Below, piece after piece: positions 27,307 to 35,852 of a stretch of DNA of 64,000 bases; the stretch's first letter is position 1, and each line of letters opens with the position of its first letter. Source of the DNA: Alphaproteobacteria bacterium (GTDB lineage Bacteria; Pseudomonadota; Alphaproteobacteria; Caulobacterales; Hyphomonadaceae); NCBI GenBank assembly GCA_009909065.1, contig JAAANZ010000031.1, forward strand, positions 1-64,000. Reading direction: 5' to 3'. Position numbers and translations under genes: made by a program. The notes below the pieces were generated by a model. That model made no database searches and was not told where the DNA came from. It saw nothing but the letters and a program-made list of their open reading frames with translations.

Positions 27307-28619
27307 AACGGATCGCCATTATCGGATCAGGCATATCGGGCCTCGGCGCCGCCTATGCCCTTCGCAACACCGCCGATGTCACGCTTTACGAGGCTCGCGG
27401 CCGGCTGGGCGGACATTCCCATACGCTGCGGATCGACCATGGCGGCGAAGCGCTGGATGTCGATGTCGGTTTCATCGTCTATAACGGGCGCAATTATCCC
27501 AATCTCACGGGCCTGTTCGACGCGCTGGATGTCGTTACGCAACCGAGCGATATGAGTTTCTCGGTCTCCGATCCGGACGGCTATGAATGGGCGTCGTCCT
27601 CACGCGGCATCTTCGCGCAGAAGCGCAACCTGTTCAGCCCGCGCTTTCACCGCTTCTGGCGAACAATCCTGAAATTCAATGATGTCGCCCGCGCCCAGCT
27701 CGCCGCCGGCGAAATCGGCGATGTGGCGCTGCGCGTATGGCTGGACGAGAATGGTTTCGACCAGGTCTTTCGCGACAATTACATCCTGCCCATGGCCGCC
27801 GCGATCTGGTCGACGCCCGAACGCGGCGTGCTCGACTTTCCTGCGCGCAGCTTTTTCGAGTTCTTCGAGAATCATCGCCTGATGCACAAGGAACGCCCGA
27901 AATGGCGCACCGTCACGGGCGGTTCGCAGACTTACGTAAAAAGGATCGGGCAGGAACTCGGCGATCGTGTTCGGCTGGCAAACCCGGTACGACGGGTCGC
28001 CCCGTTTGGGCAGAGGGTCAAGGTCACGGTCGAAAGCGGGCAAAGCGATGTATTCGACGAGGTCATCCTGGCCTGTCATTCCGACCAGGCGCTGGCGATC
28101 CTTGATACGGCTTACGACACGCAGCGCTTCAACCTCGCCTCGGTGCGCTACCGGCCCAACCAGGTTTACCTGCATCGCGATGCCCGCCTCATGCCGAAAC
28201 GGCGTGCGGCCTGGGCCAGCTGGAATGTCCTGAAGGGGCACGGCGAGGATGTCTGCCTGAGTTACTGGATGAACCGGCTGCAGTCGCTGCCGGAGCGCTG
28301 CGCGACCTTCGTGACACTCAACCCGCTCACGCCCCCGGCCGACGATACCGTGTTCGCTGAGCTCAGCTTCGATCATCCCCAGTTTGACGGGCCCGCCGAG
28401 GCCGCCGTGCGCGAGCTCAAGCGCCTGCAGGGGAGCGGTGGCATCTGGTTTGCCGGAGCCTGGATGGGGCGCGGCTTTCATGAAGACGGCCTGAAATCGG
28501 GCCTCTCGCCGGCCCTGTCACTTGGGGGTCAGGTGCCCTGGAATGCCGAAGGCGTTGAAATCGTGTCCCGCCAACAGGACACTGCGCCAGTACAACTGGT
28601 TGGGACGGCAACGAATTGA
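27303..28619 (+). CDS. FAD-dependent amine-oxidase-like protein
   Basis: A 438-residue flavoprotein. The dinucleotide-binding N-terminus (IAIIGSGISGLGAAYAL, then LYEARGRLGGHSHTL) is that of the NAD(P)-binding/amine oxidase group. GSGGIWFAGAWMGRGFHEDGLKSG near the end is the second FAD-contact region. It lies between a photolyase gene and DUF1365/cyclopropane-synthase genes, a conserved cluster induced by singlet oxygen in Rhodobacter. There the set is linked to modification of unsaturated membrane fatty acids. So a lipid-modifying oxidase role is more likely than amine oxidation (inference). ATG 27303 overlaps the photolyase stop by four bases. Confidence 0.85.
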   Translation: MKRIAIIGSGISGLGAAYALRNTADVTLYEARGRLGGHSHTLRIDHGGEALDVDVGFIVYNGRNYPNLTGLFDALDVVTQPSDMSFSVSDPDGYEWASSSRGIFAQKRNLFSPRFHRFWRTILKFNDVARAQLAAGEIGDVALRVWLDENGFDQVFRDNYILPMAAAIWSTPERGVLDFPARSFFEFFENHRLMHKERPKWRTVTGGSQTYVKRIGQELGDRVRLANPVRRVAPFGQRVKVTVESGQSDVFDEVILACHSDQALAILDTAYDTQRFNLASVRYRPNQVYLHRDARLMPKRRAAWASWNVLKGHGEDVCLSYWMNRLQSLPERCATFVTLNPLTPPADDTVFAELSFDHPQFDGPAEAAVRELKRLQGSGGIWFAGAWMGRGFHEDGLKSGLSPALSLGGQVPWNAEGVEIVSRQQDTAPVQLVGTATN

Positions 28620-29413
28620 ACCTGCAGCCGGCCCTCCGACTCCTCAAGGGACGCACCGACCATGTGCGTTTTGCCCCCTTCCATCACAGGTTTGGCTATC
28701 GATTGTTCCTGATCGACCTGGATATCGACCGGCTCGGGGAAGCCGCCCGGACCTCGCGCCTGTTCAGCGTGGATCGCGCCAATCTGTTCTCGTTTCGCAG
28801 GCGCGACCATGGCGCGCGCACCGATGCCGACCTGCGGCCATGGGCCGAAGCCCGCCTTCGCGAAAACGGCATAGACCCGGCCGGCGCCGCGATTCGCCTT
28901 GTCACCTTTCCGCGCCACCTGGGCTACAAATTCGCCCCGCTCTCCCTCTGGTTCGCGCACGGACCGGACGGGGGGCTTCGCGCCATCATCTACGAGGTCA
29001 ACAACACGTTCGGCGAGAGCCACAGCTATGTCGCCGCGGCCGATGGCAGCCCGGCCTTTCACCGGGGCGACAAGACATTCCATGTCTCTCCCTTCTTCGA
29101 TGTCAGCGGGCAGTACCGCTTCTCGCTGCGCCGACCGGAGGGCGGCCTCGGCCTTGTGATCGACAGTTTCGAGGGCACCGAGCGCCTGCATATGGCGACC
29201 ATCAAGGCCCGTTACGCGCCGGCGGGCGACGGCCAGTTCCTGTTGGCCAGCCTCACCCGCCCGCTGTCTTCGCTTGCGGTCACACTTGGGATACACTGGC
29301 AAGCGCTGAAATTGTGGGTCAAGGGCGCAAAATACCGACCCAAACCGGCCCCGCCCAGCACGGCAAGCACGCCTGCCCAGGCGGGGGGCGCTACTGCGGA
29401 GGACAGTCCATGA
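28616..29413 (+). CDS. DUF1365 family protein
   Basis: A 265-residue protein with conserved DUF1365 blocks: HVRFAPFHHRFGYRLFLIDLDID, RLVTFPRHLGYKFAPLSLWFAH, EVNNTFGESHSY and FHVSPFFDVSGQYRF. Function is not established biochemically to my knowledge. It is nearly always next to a cyclopropane-type fatty acid synthase and an FAD oxidase, as here. It probably acts on membrane acyl chains. The start codon is TTG (28616), overlapping the previous stop; no ATG gives the family N-terminus. The C-terminus is a short Pro/Ala/Thr-rich tail. Confidence 0.88.
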   Translation: MNLQPALRLLKGRTDHVRFAPFHHRFGYRLFLIDLDIDRLGEAARTSRLFSVDRANLFSFRRRDHGARTDADLRPWAEARLRENGIDPAGAAIRLVTFPRHLGYKFAPLSLWFAHGPDGGLRAIIYEVNNTFGESHSYVAAADGSPAFHRGDKTFHVSPFFDVSGQYRFSLRRPEGGLGLVIDSFEGTERLHMATIKARYAPAGDGQFLLASLTRPLSSLAVTLGIHWQALKLWVKGAKYRPKPAPPSTASTPAQAGGATAEDSP

Positions 29414-30633
29414 GCGAGGAAATCCAGGCCAGCCGGCAGAGCATTTCGCAGCTGAAATCGGTTCCGGCCAGTTTCAGGATGGGGGCGCTGGCCCTCCTGC
29501 GCGCGCGGCGCGGCCGGATCACCGTGACGCTCGATGATGGCCGGCGGCTGGTCTTCGATCATGGCGAAGCCGGACCGCAGGCCGAGATCATTGCCCATGA
29601 TTACAGCTTCGTGAAACAGGTGCTCGCCGGCGGTGATATCGGGTTTGCCGAAGCGTATATGGACGGCAAATGGTCAACGCCCGACCTGACCGCCGTCCTG
29701 CTCTTCTTCACGGAGAATTTCGAGGCGGCCGGCCGTCTCGCCGTGGGCGGCTGGATGGTGCGGATCGCCAACAATCTGCGTCATTTCTTCAACCGCAATT
29801 CCAGGGCGGGCGCACGTCGGAACATCATGGCCCATTATGACCTGGGCAATGATTTCTACAGCGCCTGGCTCGACCCCAGCATGACCTATTCCTCCGCGCT
29901 CTACGCCTCGCCCAACCAGTCGCTTGAACAGGCCCAGGCGACCAAGTATGAAGGCATCGTCGAGCGCCTTGGCGCCGGCCCCGACAGCGAAATCCTGGAA
30001 ATCGGCTGCGGCTGGGGCGGCTTTGCCGAATATGCCGCAAAAACCCGCGGAGCGCGGGTGACCTGCCTGACCATCTCCGAAGCCCAGGCCGATTATGCCC
30101 GCAAGCGGATGCAGCGCGAGGGCCTTTCGGATCTCGTCGATATCCGACTCGAAGACTATCGCGACCATGAGGGACAATATGACGGCGTGGCGTCCATAGA
30201 AATGTTCGAGGCGGTCGGCGAGGAATACTGGCCCGCCTATTTCGGCAGGATTGCCAGCATGCTGAAAGCCGGCGGTCGCGCCGCCCTGCAGATCATCACC
30301 ATCGGCGACGCGTATTTCGAGAATTATCGCCGGCGCGCCGATTTCATACAGCGCTACATCTTTCCCGGCGGCATGCTGCCGAGCGAGTCGGCGCTGAAAG
30401 AGCAGTTTCGCACCGCGGGCCTGCGCCATGACGCCGTGGGATATTTCGGGCAGGACTATGCGAGCACGCTGAAAACCTGGTCGAAACGCTTCAATGAAGC
30501 CTGGCCCCGCATTGCTCCGCTCGGATTTGACGACACATTCCGGCGCATGTGGAATTTCTACCTGTCTTATTGCGAGGCCGGGTTCATTTCAGGCCGCATC
30601 AATGTCGGGCAGTTCCAGCTCAGTCGGGCCTGA
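29410..30633 (+). CDS. Cyclopropane-fatty-acyl-phospholipid synthase family methyltransferase
   Basis: A 407-residue SAM-dependent methyltransferase acting on unsaturated acyl chains of phospholipids. It shows the N-terminal DUF-like region (FAEAYMDGKWSTPDL), then HYDLGNDFYSAWLDPSMTYSSALY, SAM motif I EILEIGCGWGGFAEYAA, SIEMFEAVGEEYW and FIQRYIFPGGMLPS. These are the CFA family signatures. Within this operon type the product may be a methylated rather than cyclopropane acyl chain. The start is ATG 29410, inside the last codons of DUF1365; the long track frame from 28522 is spurious. Last gene of the operon. No clear terminator precedes the tRNA. Confidence 0.9.
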   Translation: MSEEIQASRQSISQLKSVPASFRMGALALLRARRGRITVTLDDGRRLVFDHGEAGPQAEIIAHDYSFVKQVLAGGDIGFAEAYMDGKWSTPDLTAVLLFFTENFEAAGRLAVGGWMVRIANNLRHFFNRNSRAGARRNIMAHYDLGNDFYSAWLDPSMTYSSALYASPNQSLEQAQATKYEGIVERLGAGPDSEILEIGCGWGGFAEYAAKTRGARVTCLTISEAQADYARKRMQREGLSDLVDIRLEDYRDHEGQYDGVASIEMFEAVGEEYWPAYFGRIASMLKAGGRAALQIITIGDAYFENYRRRADFIQRYIFPGGMLPSESALKEQFRTAGLRHDAVGYFGQDYASTLKTWSKRFNEAWPRIAPLGFDDTFRRMWNFYLSYCEAGFISGRINVGQFQLSRA

Positions 30634-30695
30634 GCGCAGCATTGTCGCCAATGGCCGGCGCAAAAGCCAGTGATCCTGTCGGACAGCCCGGCCGG

Positions 30696-30770
30696 TGGCA
30701 CTCCCTAGGGGAATCGAACCCCTCTTTCCAGGTTGAAAACCTGGCGTCCTAACCGATAGACGAAGGGAGC
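30696..30770 (-). tRNA. tRNA-Glu (anticodon TTC), CCA encoded
   Basis: Read on the minus strand the sequence folds as a cloverleaf. The acceptor stem is GCTCCCT/AGGGAGT (G1-U72), the anticodon stem CCAGG/CCTGG holds the loop TTTTCAA with anticodon TTC, the T arm is AGGGG-TTCGATT-CCCCT, and the discriminator G is followed by an encoded CCA. D-arm TCGTCTATCGGTTAGGA is as usual for tRNA-Glu. Confidence 0.95.
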
Positions 30771-30788
30771 CCGCCGGCTGGAACGCGC

Positions 30789-30817
30789 GATATAGCGAGG
30801 TGGGGCCAGGCTGGCAA
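30789..30817 (-). promoter_or_regulatory. Sigma-70 promoter of tRNA-Glu
   Basis: On the minus strand TTGCCA (30812-30817) and TATATC (30789-30794) lie 17 bases apart, and the -10 ends 18 bases before the mature 5' end of the tRNA. A GC-rich stretch follows the -10, as is common for stable-RNA genes. Confidence 0.65.
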
Positions 30818-30851
30818 GCGTTCGCTTGCGACCTTTTTGCAGCTTCCCGGC

Positions 30852-32648
30852 CTATTCCACAAGCGCCGCATCAATCACCTCCAGCTGAACGCGGCGCCGA
30901 CCATTCCATTCATCGGCCTTGAGCCGGCCCGCCAGATGCAGCCGCTCGCCCGACAAGGCCGCGACACCGAGCGGTTCGTCAGCCATTCGCCAGGCCAGGC
31001 ATTCCAGGCGGCCGGTCTCGTCCTCGGCCTGGAACTTCAGGTGATGGGTCCCGATCCGCCTGGCATTGACGATCCTCAGGTCGCGAAAACCCAAGACCGG
31101 CTGACGCGCGCCCGCGCCGAACGGGCCGATCCTGTCGATCAGTTCACACAGTTCGAGACTGGCCGCGCCGGGCGCGACAAGCGTGTCCACCAGCAGTTCC
31201 CGGGCCGCCGCCCGCTCTTCCGCGAAGTCGGCCATGTGCGCGGCCATCCAGTCGCGCAAGGCCGGGATCTGGCCGGGTTCGCAGCTCAAGCCACCGGCCA
31301 TGGCATGACCCCCGCCCGACAGGATGACACCCTCCTTCGCCGCCGCCGCTATGGCATCGCCGATATTCACCCCGGTCACGGAACGCGCCGAGCCCTTGGC
31401 CACCGGCCCCAGCCCGTCCCCCCAGCCGATCACGATGGCCGGCAGATGGAACCGGTCCTTCAGCCGCCCGGCGACAATCCCGATCACGCCGGGGTGCCAG
31501 CCTTCCCCACTCGCCACGAGGATTCCACAATCGGGATCATCGCCAATCTGGCGCTCGGCCTGGGCGCTCGCGGATTCCAGTATATCCTGCTCGAGCGCCT
31601 TGCGCTCATCATTGAGCGCGTGCAGCCGTTCGGCCAGCGCGATGGCCTCGCCGCGGTCATCGGCTGCCAGCAGCTTCGCCGCCAGCCAGGGATCTCCGAC
31701 CCGCCCGCCGGCATTCAGGCGCGGTCCCAATACGAATGTGGCATGATATACGCTGTCGATGGTGCCCAGACCGGCGACATCGGCGAGCGCGCGAAGCCCG
31801 GCATTGTCGCCGCGCGCCATCACTTTCAGACCCTGGCGAACAAAGGCGCGGTTCACCCCGCGCAGCGGCGCCATGTCGCAAAGCGTGCCCAGGGCGCAAA
31901 GATCCAACCACCGCATCAGGTCCGGCAAGCCGCCGGGCGGTGCCACGCCTCTCTGGCGCGCGAGACGGTTCACGGCGGCCACGAAAACGAACACCACGCC
32001 CGCCGCAGCCAGGTGGCCGCAGCCCGACTCGCAGTCCGACCGGTTCGGATTGACCAGGGCGGCGGTTTCGGGGATTTCCTCACCCTGCATCAGGTGATGA
32101 TCAATCACGATGACGGGCAGATCGATCCTGCGCGCCTCGGCCAGCGCGCGCGTGGCGGCCGCCCCGCAATCCACCGTGATGACGAGATCCGAGCCGGTCT
32201 CCTTGAGGTGGCGGAAAGCCTCCGGCGAAGGGCCATACCCTTCGGCAAGCCGATCGGGCACATACAGACCGAGCTGGCGTCCCCAGGCACGGAAATACCC
32301 GGCAAGCGTGGCCGAACTTGTTCCGCCATCGACATCATAATCGGCAAAAACCGTGACATTGCGCCCGTCCAGCAGCGCCTCCAGCACGAGGCCGGCCGCC
32401 TTGTCCATATCGGCAAAGCCCGACGGGTCCGGGAATTCGGTGCGCAGTGTCGGTGCGAGGAAGGAATCGACAGTGTCCGGGCTCACACCGCGCTGCGCGA
32501 GCAGGCGCGCCAGGAGGTCATTGCCGTCCAGTCTCGCCGCAAGCCGGCGGACAAGCGCTTCATCGCCCTGCGGCAATGTCCAGAACCGTCCTGTCAGTGA
32601 CTGGCGGACGCCGAAAAGATGTTCGCCGTTTCGCGCGGTTTCATTCAT
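30852..32648 (-). CDS. recJ: Single-stranded-DNA-specific exonuclease RecJ
   Basis: A 598-residue DHH-family 5'-3' exonuclease used in mismatch repair, base excision repair and RecF recombination. Metal-binding motifs are all present: ADYDVDG near residue 90, VDCGA, IDHHLM and NPNRSD. The DHHA1 region includes GGGHAMAGG, and the C-terminal OB fold (FGAGARQPVLGFRDLRI) completes it. ATG 32648 (MNETARNGEHLFGV) is chosen rather than the track start at 32831, which reads through non-conserved Arg-rich sequence. The large plus-strand ORF opposite (30837-32600) is an antisense shadow. Confidence 0.93.
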   Translation of the reverse strand: MNETARNGEHLFGVRQSLTGRFWTLPQGDEALVRRLAARLDGNDLLARLLAQRGVSPDTVDSFLAPTLRTEFPDPSGFADMDKAAGLVLEALLDGRNVTVFADYDVDGGTSSATLAGYFRAWGRQLGLYVPDRLAEGYGPSPEAFRHLKETGSDLVITVDCGAAATRALAEARRIDLPVIVIDHHLMQGEEIPETAALVNPNRSDCESGCGHLAAAGVVFVFVAAVNRLARQRGVAPPGGLPDLMRWLDLCALGTLCDMAPLRGVNRAFVRQGLKVMARGDNAGLRALADVAGLGTIDSVYHATFVLGPRLNAGGRVGDPWLAAKLLAADDRGEAIALAERLHALNDERKALEQDILESASAQAERQIGDDPDCGILVASGEGWHPGVIGIVAGRLKDRFHLPAIVIGWGDGLGPVAKGSARSVTGVNIGDAIAAAAKEGVILSGGGHAMAGGLSCEPGQIPALRDWMAAHMADFAEERAAARELLVDTLVAPGAASLELCELIDRIGPFGAGARQPVLGFRDLRIVNARRIGTHHLKFQAEDETGRLECLAWRMADEPLGVAALSGERLHLAGRLKADEWNGRRRVQLEVIDAALVE

Positions 32649-32730
32649 CCTGCCATAATAGCCGAGTCGTCCAGAAACGGCATGCGCGAATGACACTCCG
32701 AACCACGCGCATCGCGCGGGCCGGCCTGGC

Positions 32731-33986
32731 CTAACTGTAGCGCGCCTCGACGCGGTCGCCTTCCCGGCCCTCGGATACCGCGGCGAGGCTCTCGGCAAGG
32801 TCGGCGAGATATTGCTCTGTGACATCGGCATGTTTGGGTGAAAGCATCAGGTGCAGGCTGGGCGGCTCCTTCGTCACGGATGTGAACCAGCCACGCCGAT
32901 ACATCTCGCCATATACCGCGAAGGGGTGGGCGCCGGGATGGGAAAACGCCATCAGGCCGAGTTTCGGCGCGCCGACAATCTCGAAACCGAGCCGTTTGAC
33001 CCCCTCTTCCATCCGCTCGCGCGTGGCGCAGACAAGGCCTTGCAGCCCCCGATAGCCCTCGATGCCGAGATGGTTCATCACGGCCCAGGCCGCCGAAATG
33101 GCGCCGCCGGGCCGCGTGCCGGCGAGCGTCGGGGTCTTCATCGGCGCGCCCGACCAGGTGTCCATGTCAAAGGGCATATGAGCATACAAAGCCTCAGACC
33201 GGAACAGGACCGTCGAAGCGCCTTTCGCGCAATAGCCATATTTGTGCAGGTCGGCGGACATGGACTGCACCGCCGGTATCTCGAAATCGAAAGGCGGCAC
33301 CGGCACGCCGTTCATCCGCGCAAAGGGCGCGAAATAGCCCCCGACACAGGCATCGACATGCAGCCAGACGCCCTTGCGCGCCGCCGCCTCGCCCAGCGCC
33401 TCGATCGGATCGATCAGGCCATGGGGAAAATTCGGCGCCGAGCCGACCGCCATGATCGTGTCAGCGTCCATCGCCGCTTCCATGGCCGCCACATCCATCC
33501 CCCAGCTGCCATCATTGAGCAGCGGCGTGCGGCGCACCTCGATATCCATCAGGTGAGCAGCCTTGTCGAAGGCGAGATGGGCGGAATTGGCCAGCACGAT
33601 GTTGGCCTGGCCCTGCGCCCGGCCATTGGCGCGGGCATAGTCGCGGGCCGTCTTCACCGCCATGGTGATCGAATCGGTCCCGCCCGACGTCATCGCGCCG
33701 GTCGCCCCTTCCGGGCCGTGCAGGAGGCCGAGCGCCATGGAGATGACCTCTTTCTCCATCTGAGCGAGCGAGGGAAAGGCGAGCGGGCCGAGCCCGTTCT
33801 CGGCCATATAGAGCCCGTAGGCCTCGTGCTGCACCTGAGAGAGTTCCGGCCCGGCATTGAAGACATAGACCGCGGTCTTGCCGTCGCGCCATTTCGCGTC
33901 GCCGCCACCCCGCTCGATCATCTCGGCCCTCAGTTCGGGCCGGCCCTCAGTTCGGGCCAGGGGCGGCCCTTTTCCGGCATCTGCAT
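32731..33986 (-). CDS. PLP-dependent lyase/decarboxylase resembling sphingosine-1-phosphate lyase; N-terminus frameshifted
   Basis: A pyridoxal-phosphate enzyme of the group II decarboxylase/sphingosine-1-phosphate lyase type. GAMTSGGTDSITMAVKTAR lies near the cofactor phosphate, HVDACVGGYFAPFA contains the cofactor-pairing Asp, and MSADLHKYGYCAKGAS contains the Schiff-base Lys. It could cleave long-chain base phosphates or decarboxylate an amino acid; I cannot decide. The likely start is ATG 33986 (MQMPEKGRPWPELRAEMIERGGG, with AAAGGAGCG upstream). A 17-bp tandem duplication at 33924 inserts a stop after 18 codons. The remaining ORF can start at ATG 33921 with GAGGG in front and encodes 396 residues, so an almost full-length protein may still be made. 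Confidence 0.75.
33924..33958. repeat. 17-bp tandem duplication at the start of the lyase-like gene
   Basis: GGCCCTCAGTTCGGGCC occurs twice in direct succession. Deleting one copy makes the first 15 codons continuous with the rest of the gene (PWPELRAEMIERGGG). Confidence 0.95.
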
Positions 33987-34322
33987 GGCAGCGCTCCTTT
34001 CAGATATCCTGCCGGTCACTCTAGGCGCATGTCCGGCGCAAGTCGAACCCCTGTCAGAGTGGGGCGATATCACGGATCGGCGGGGCGCGCTCAACGCCGG
34101 CCCCTTTGGCCGCCTCGCCGCGCATCCGGTTGAGCCCGCGGGCCGCGGCTGAATGCGCCATCACGCTTCCAACTTGCAACGCTCCGGTTTATAAACAGAC
34201 CGGATTGAGGGGCGGCAGCTGTTTGCGAGTTGAACAGCAAAGTCTCGCGCGTAAAACGAAGGACATTGACCGGTTGGATTGCGGCCATATGGTCGCGACG
34301 TTTTTTGCGGACGGAGGGCTCA
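33987..34322 (+). other. Intergenic region with a candidate sspB promoter
   Basis: About 335 bases between divergent genes, without a recognisable gene. A sigma-70-like pair, TTCCAA (34167-34172) and TATAAA (34190-34195), 17 bases apart, points toward sspB and would leave a leader of about 120 bases. The ORFs in the track across this gap look random. Confidence 0.4.
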
Positions 34323-34811
34323 ATGACAGATTATATCGGCTACGAGGTCCTGACCCAGGCGGCGATGCGCGGCGTTGTGCGCGAAGCGCTGCGCATGGCC
34401 GAACCGGAATGCCAGACACCCGGCGAGCACCATTTCTATGTGACCTTTCGCACACGCGCCCCGGGCGTGCAGATCGCGGACTACCTGGTCGAACGGTTCC
34501 CGGAAGACATGACCATCGTGATCCAGCACCAGTTCTGGGATCTCGAAGTGCATGAGGATCATTTCGAGATCATCCTCAAATTCTCCGGCGTGCCCCAGCA
34601 TCTTCGCATTCCCTACACCGCAATCACGCAGTTCGTGGACCCGTCGGTCAGCTTCGGCCTGTCCTTCGAGACCAAGAGCGAATCGGGGGGCGAGCGCATG
34701 GTCAGCCCGGTCGGCACAGGCAATCCGGCGCCCCATCGCCAGCCCGAGGAAAGCGTGGAAGCGCCGGAAGCCGGCACGGTGGTCAATCTCGACGCCTTCC
34801 GGCGCAAATAA
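34323..34811 (+). CDS. sspB: SspB-family ClpXP adaptor
   Basis: A 162-residue protein of the alphaproteobacterial SspB (SspB-alpha) type. That adaptor binds ssrA tags and tethers substrates to ClpX. It shows YEVLTQAAMRGVVREALRMA, HHFYVTFRTRAPGVQIADYL, RFPEDMTIVIQHQFWDLEV, FSGVPQHLRIPYTAITQFVDPSV, followed by a variable acidic linker and a C-terminal tail VVNLDAFRRK. In this family such a tail would contact the ClpX zinc-binding domain. ATG 34323 follows GGAGGG. The PopA-like gene elsewhere in the window would act on the same protease. Confidence 0.88.
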   Translation: MTDYIGYEVLTQAAMRGVVREALRMAEPECQTPGEHHFYVTFRTRAPGVQIADYLVERFPEDMTIVIQHQFWDLEVHEDHFEIILKFSGVPQHLRIPYTAITQFVDPSVSFGLSFETKSESGGERMVSPVGTGNPAPHRQPEESVEAPEAGTVVNLDAFRRK

Positions 34812-34827
34812 GGCGCAAGGCCGCGCA

Positions 34828-35292
34828 ATGTCCGAGACCGACAAGACCCCCGCCCGGATCAGCGACGCCGACATGCTGGCGCGCTTCCGCAATTCCAAGA
34901 AACGCCCCCCCTGCTCGGACACGCTCGGCATGCGCCTGGAGGCCGTGGACCAGACCAATCAGTCCCTGACCATGTCGTTCCAGGTCAGTGAGAGTTTTGC
35001 CAATCCGACCGGCGCCATACAGGGCGGCTTCATCACCGCGATGCTGGACGAGGCCATGAGCAGCTGTGTCATCATCGCCTCGAACGTCACCATGACGGCG
35101 CCGACCCTGGAACTGAAGACCAGTTATCTGCGCCCGCTGTTTCCCGGCCCGGCGCGCGTCGAGGCGCGGATCCTGCGCATGGGTCGGTCGGCCGCCTTCA
35201 TGGAGGCCGACTGTTTCGACCCGGATGGAAAGCTTGTCGCGCGCGCCACGGCGACCGCCGCGCCCAAACCCTTCCGGCGGATTGCCCAGTGA
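34828..35292 (+). CDS. PaaI-type hotdog thioesterase
   Basis: A 154-residue hotdog-fold protein. FANPTGAIQGGFITAMLDEAMSS is the catalytic helix region (with Gln-Gly-Gly and Asp-Glu, as in PaaI thioesterases), followed by PTLELKTSYLRPLFPGPARVEARIL and KLVARATATAAPK. It hydrolyses some acyl-CoA or aryl-CoA; which one is not readable. It starts 16 bases after sspB and overlaps the next thioesterase gene by four bases, so the three form one operon. The two adjacent thioesterases probably arose by duplication. Confidence 0.85.
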   Translation: MSETDKTPARISDADMLARFRNSKKRPPCSDTLGMRLEAVDQTNQSLTMSFQVSESFANPTGAIQGGFITAMLDEAMSSCVIIASNVTMTAPTLELKTSYLRPLFPGPARVEARILRMGRSAAFMEADCFDPDGKLVARATATAAPKPFRRIAQ

Positions 35293-35720
35293 GCGATCGC
35301 GAGGCGCTGGACCGACGCTGGCGCGAGATGCTGTCGACAGGTGACATGCCGGGTGCGACGCGTTTTCTCGGTTTCGAATTCATCGATTTCGACAGTCATG
35401 ATGGCTGGTGCGAAGCGGCTTTCCATCCCAATGAGCACACGCTCAACCCGGCCGGAAAGGTCCAGGGCGGGTTCATCTCGGCCATGCTCGACGAGGTGAT
35501 GTCGATTGCCGGCTCGCTCGTCCAGCCCGTCTATTCCATGGTGCCGACGCTACAGATGACGACGAATTTCCTGCGCCCGGTCCCGGCGGCCCGCCTGATC
35601 GCGCGCGGGGAGGTCGTGCGCTCGGGGCGAACCACGGTGCACACGCGCGGCATGCTGTATGACACCGGGCGCAAGCTGCTGGCCGAGGCGAGCGCGGCCT
35701 GCGTTCCGCGCGCCCTTTAA
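35289..35720 (+). CDS. PaaI-type hotdog thioesterase
   Basis: A 143-residue hotdog-fold protein similar in plan to its neighbour: NPAGKVQGGFISAMLDEVMS, then PTLQMTTNFLRPVPAARLIARGEVV and TTVHTRGMLYDTGRKLLAEASA. Gln-Gly-Gly and Asp-Glu of the active-site helix are kept. The start is GTG 35289, overlapping the previous stop (GTGA). Likely acyl-CoA thioesterase; substrate unknown. Transcription probably ends near the palindrome at 35774-35817. Confidence 0.85.
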   Translation: MSDREALDRRWREMLSTGDMPGATRFLGFEFIDFDSHDGWCEAAFHPNEHTLNPAGKVQGGFISAMLDEVMSIAGSLVQPVYSMVPTLQMTTNFLRPVPAARLIARGEVVRSGRTTVHTRGMLYDTGRKLLAEASAACVPRAL

Positions 35721-35773
35721 ACCGGCGCGTTCTCAATTGGAATCAACTTGCCGCTTCAACTCCTTGCTTTTAT

Positions 35774-35817
35774 GCGCTTCCGGACGGCGAACCGGTGCCC
35801 ACTTCGCCTGGAAGCGC
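35774..35817. repeat. Intergenic palindrome resembling dispersed alphaproteobacterial repeats
   Basis: GCGCTTCC-GGAC-GGCGAA and TTCGCC-T-GGAAGCGC form an imperfect inverted repeat around ACCGGTGCCCAC. It lies in the 132-base gap between two convergent genes. The GCGCTTCCGGACGG...ACCGG core looks like small palindromic repeats scattered in many alphaproteobacterial genomes. It could serve as a bidirectional terminator. Only this copy was noticed in the window. Confidence 0.6.
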
Positions 35818-35852
35818 TTTAAGGCAAATGCCCCGGCCGCGCGTGGTTTGCC

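Noticed and set aside
30837-32600. 587-residue plus-strand ORF
   Set aside because: Antisense to recJ, which has all DHH motifs; shadow of codon bias.
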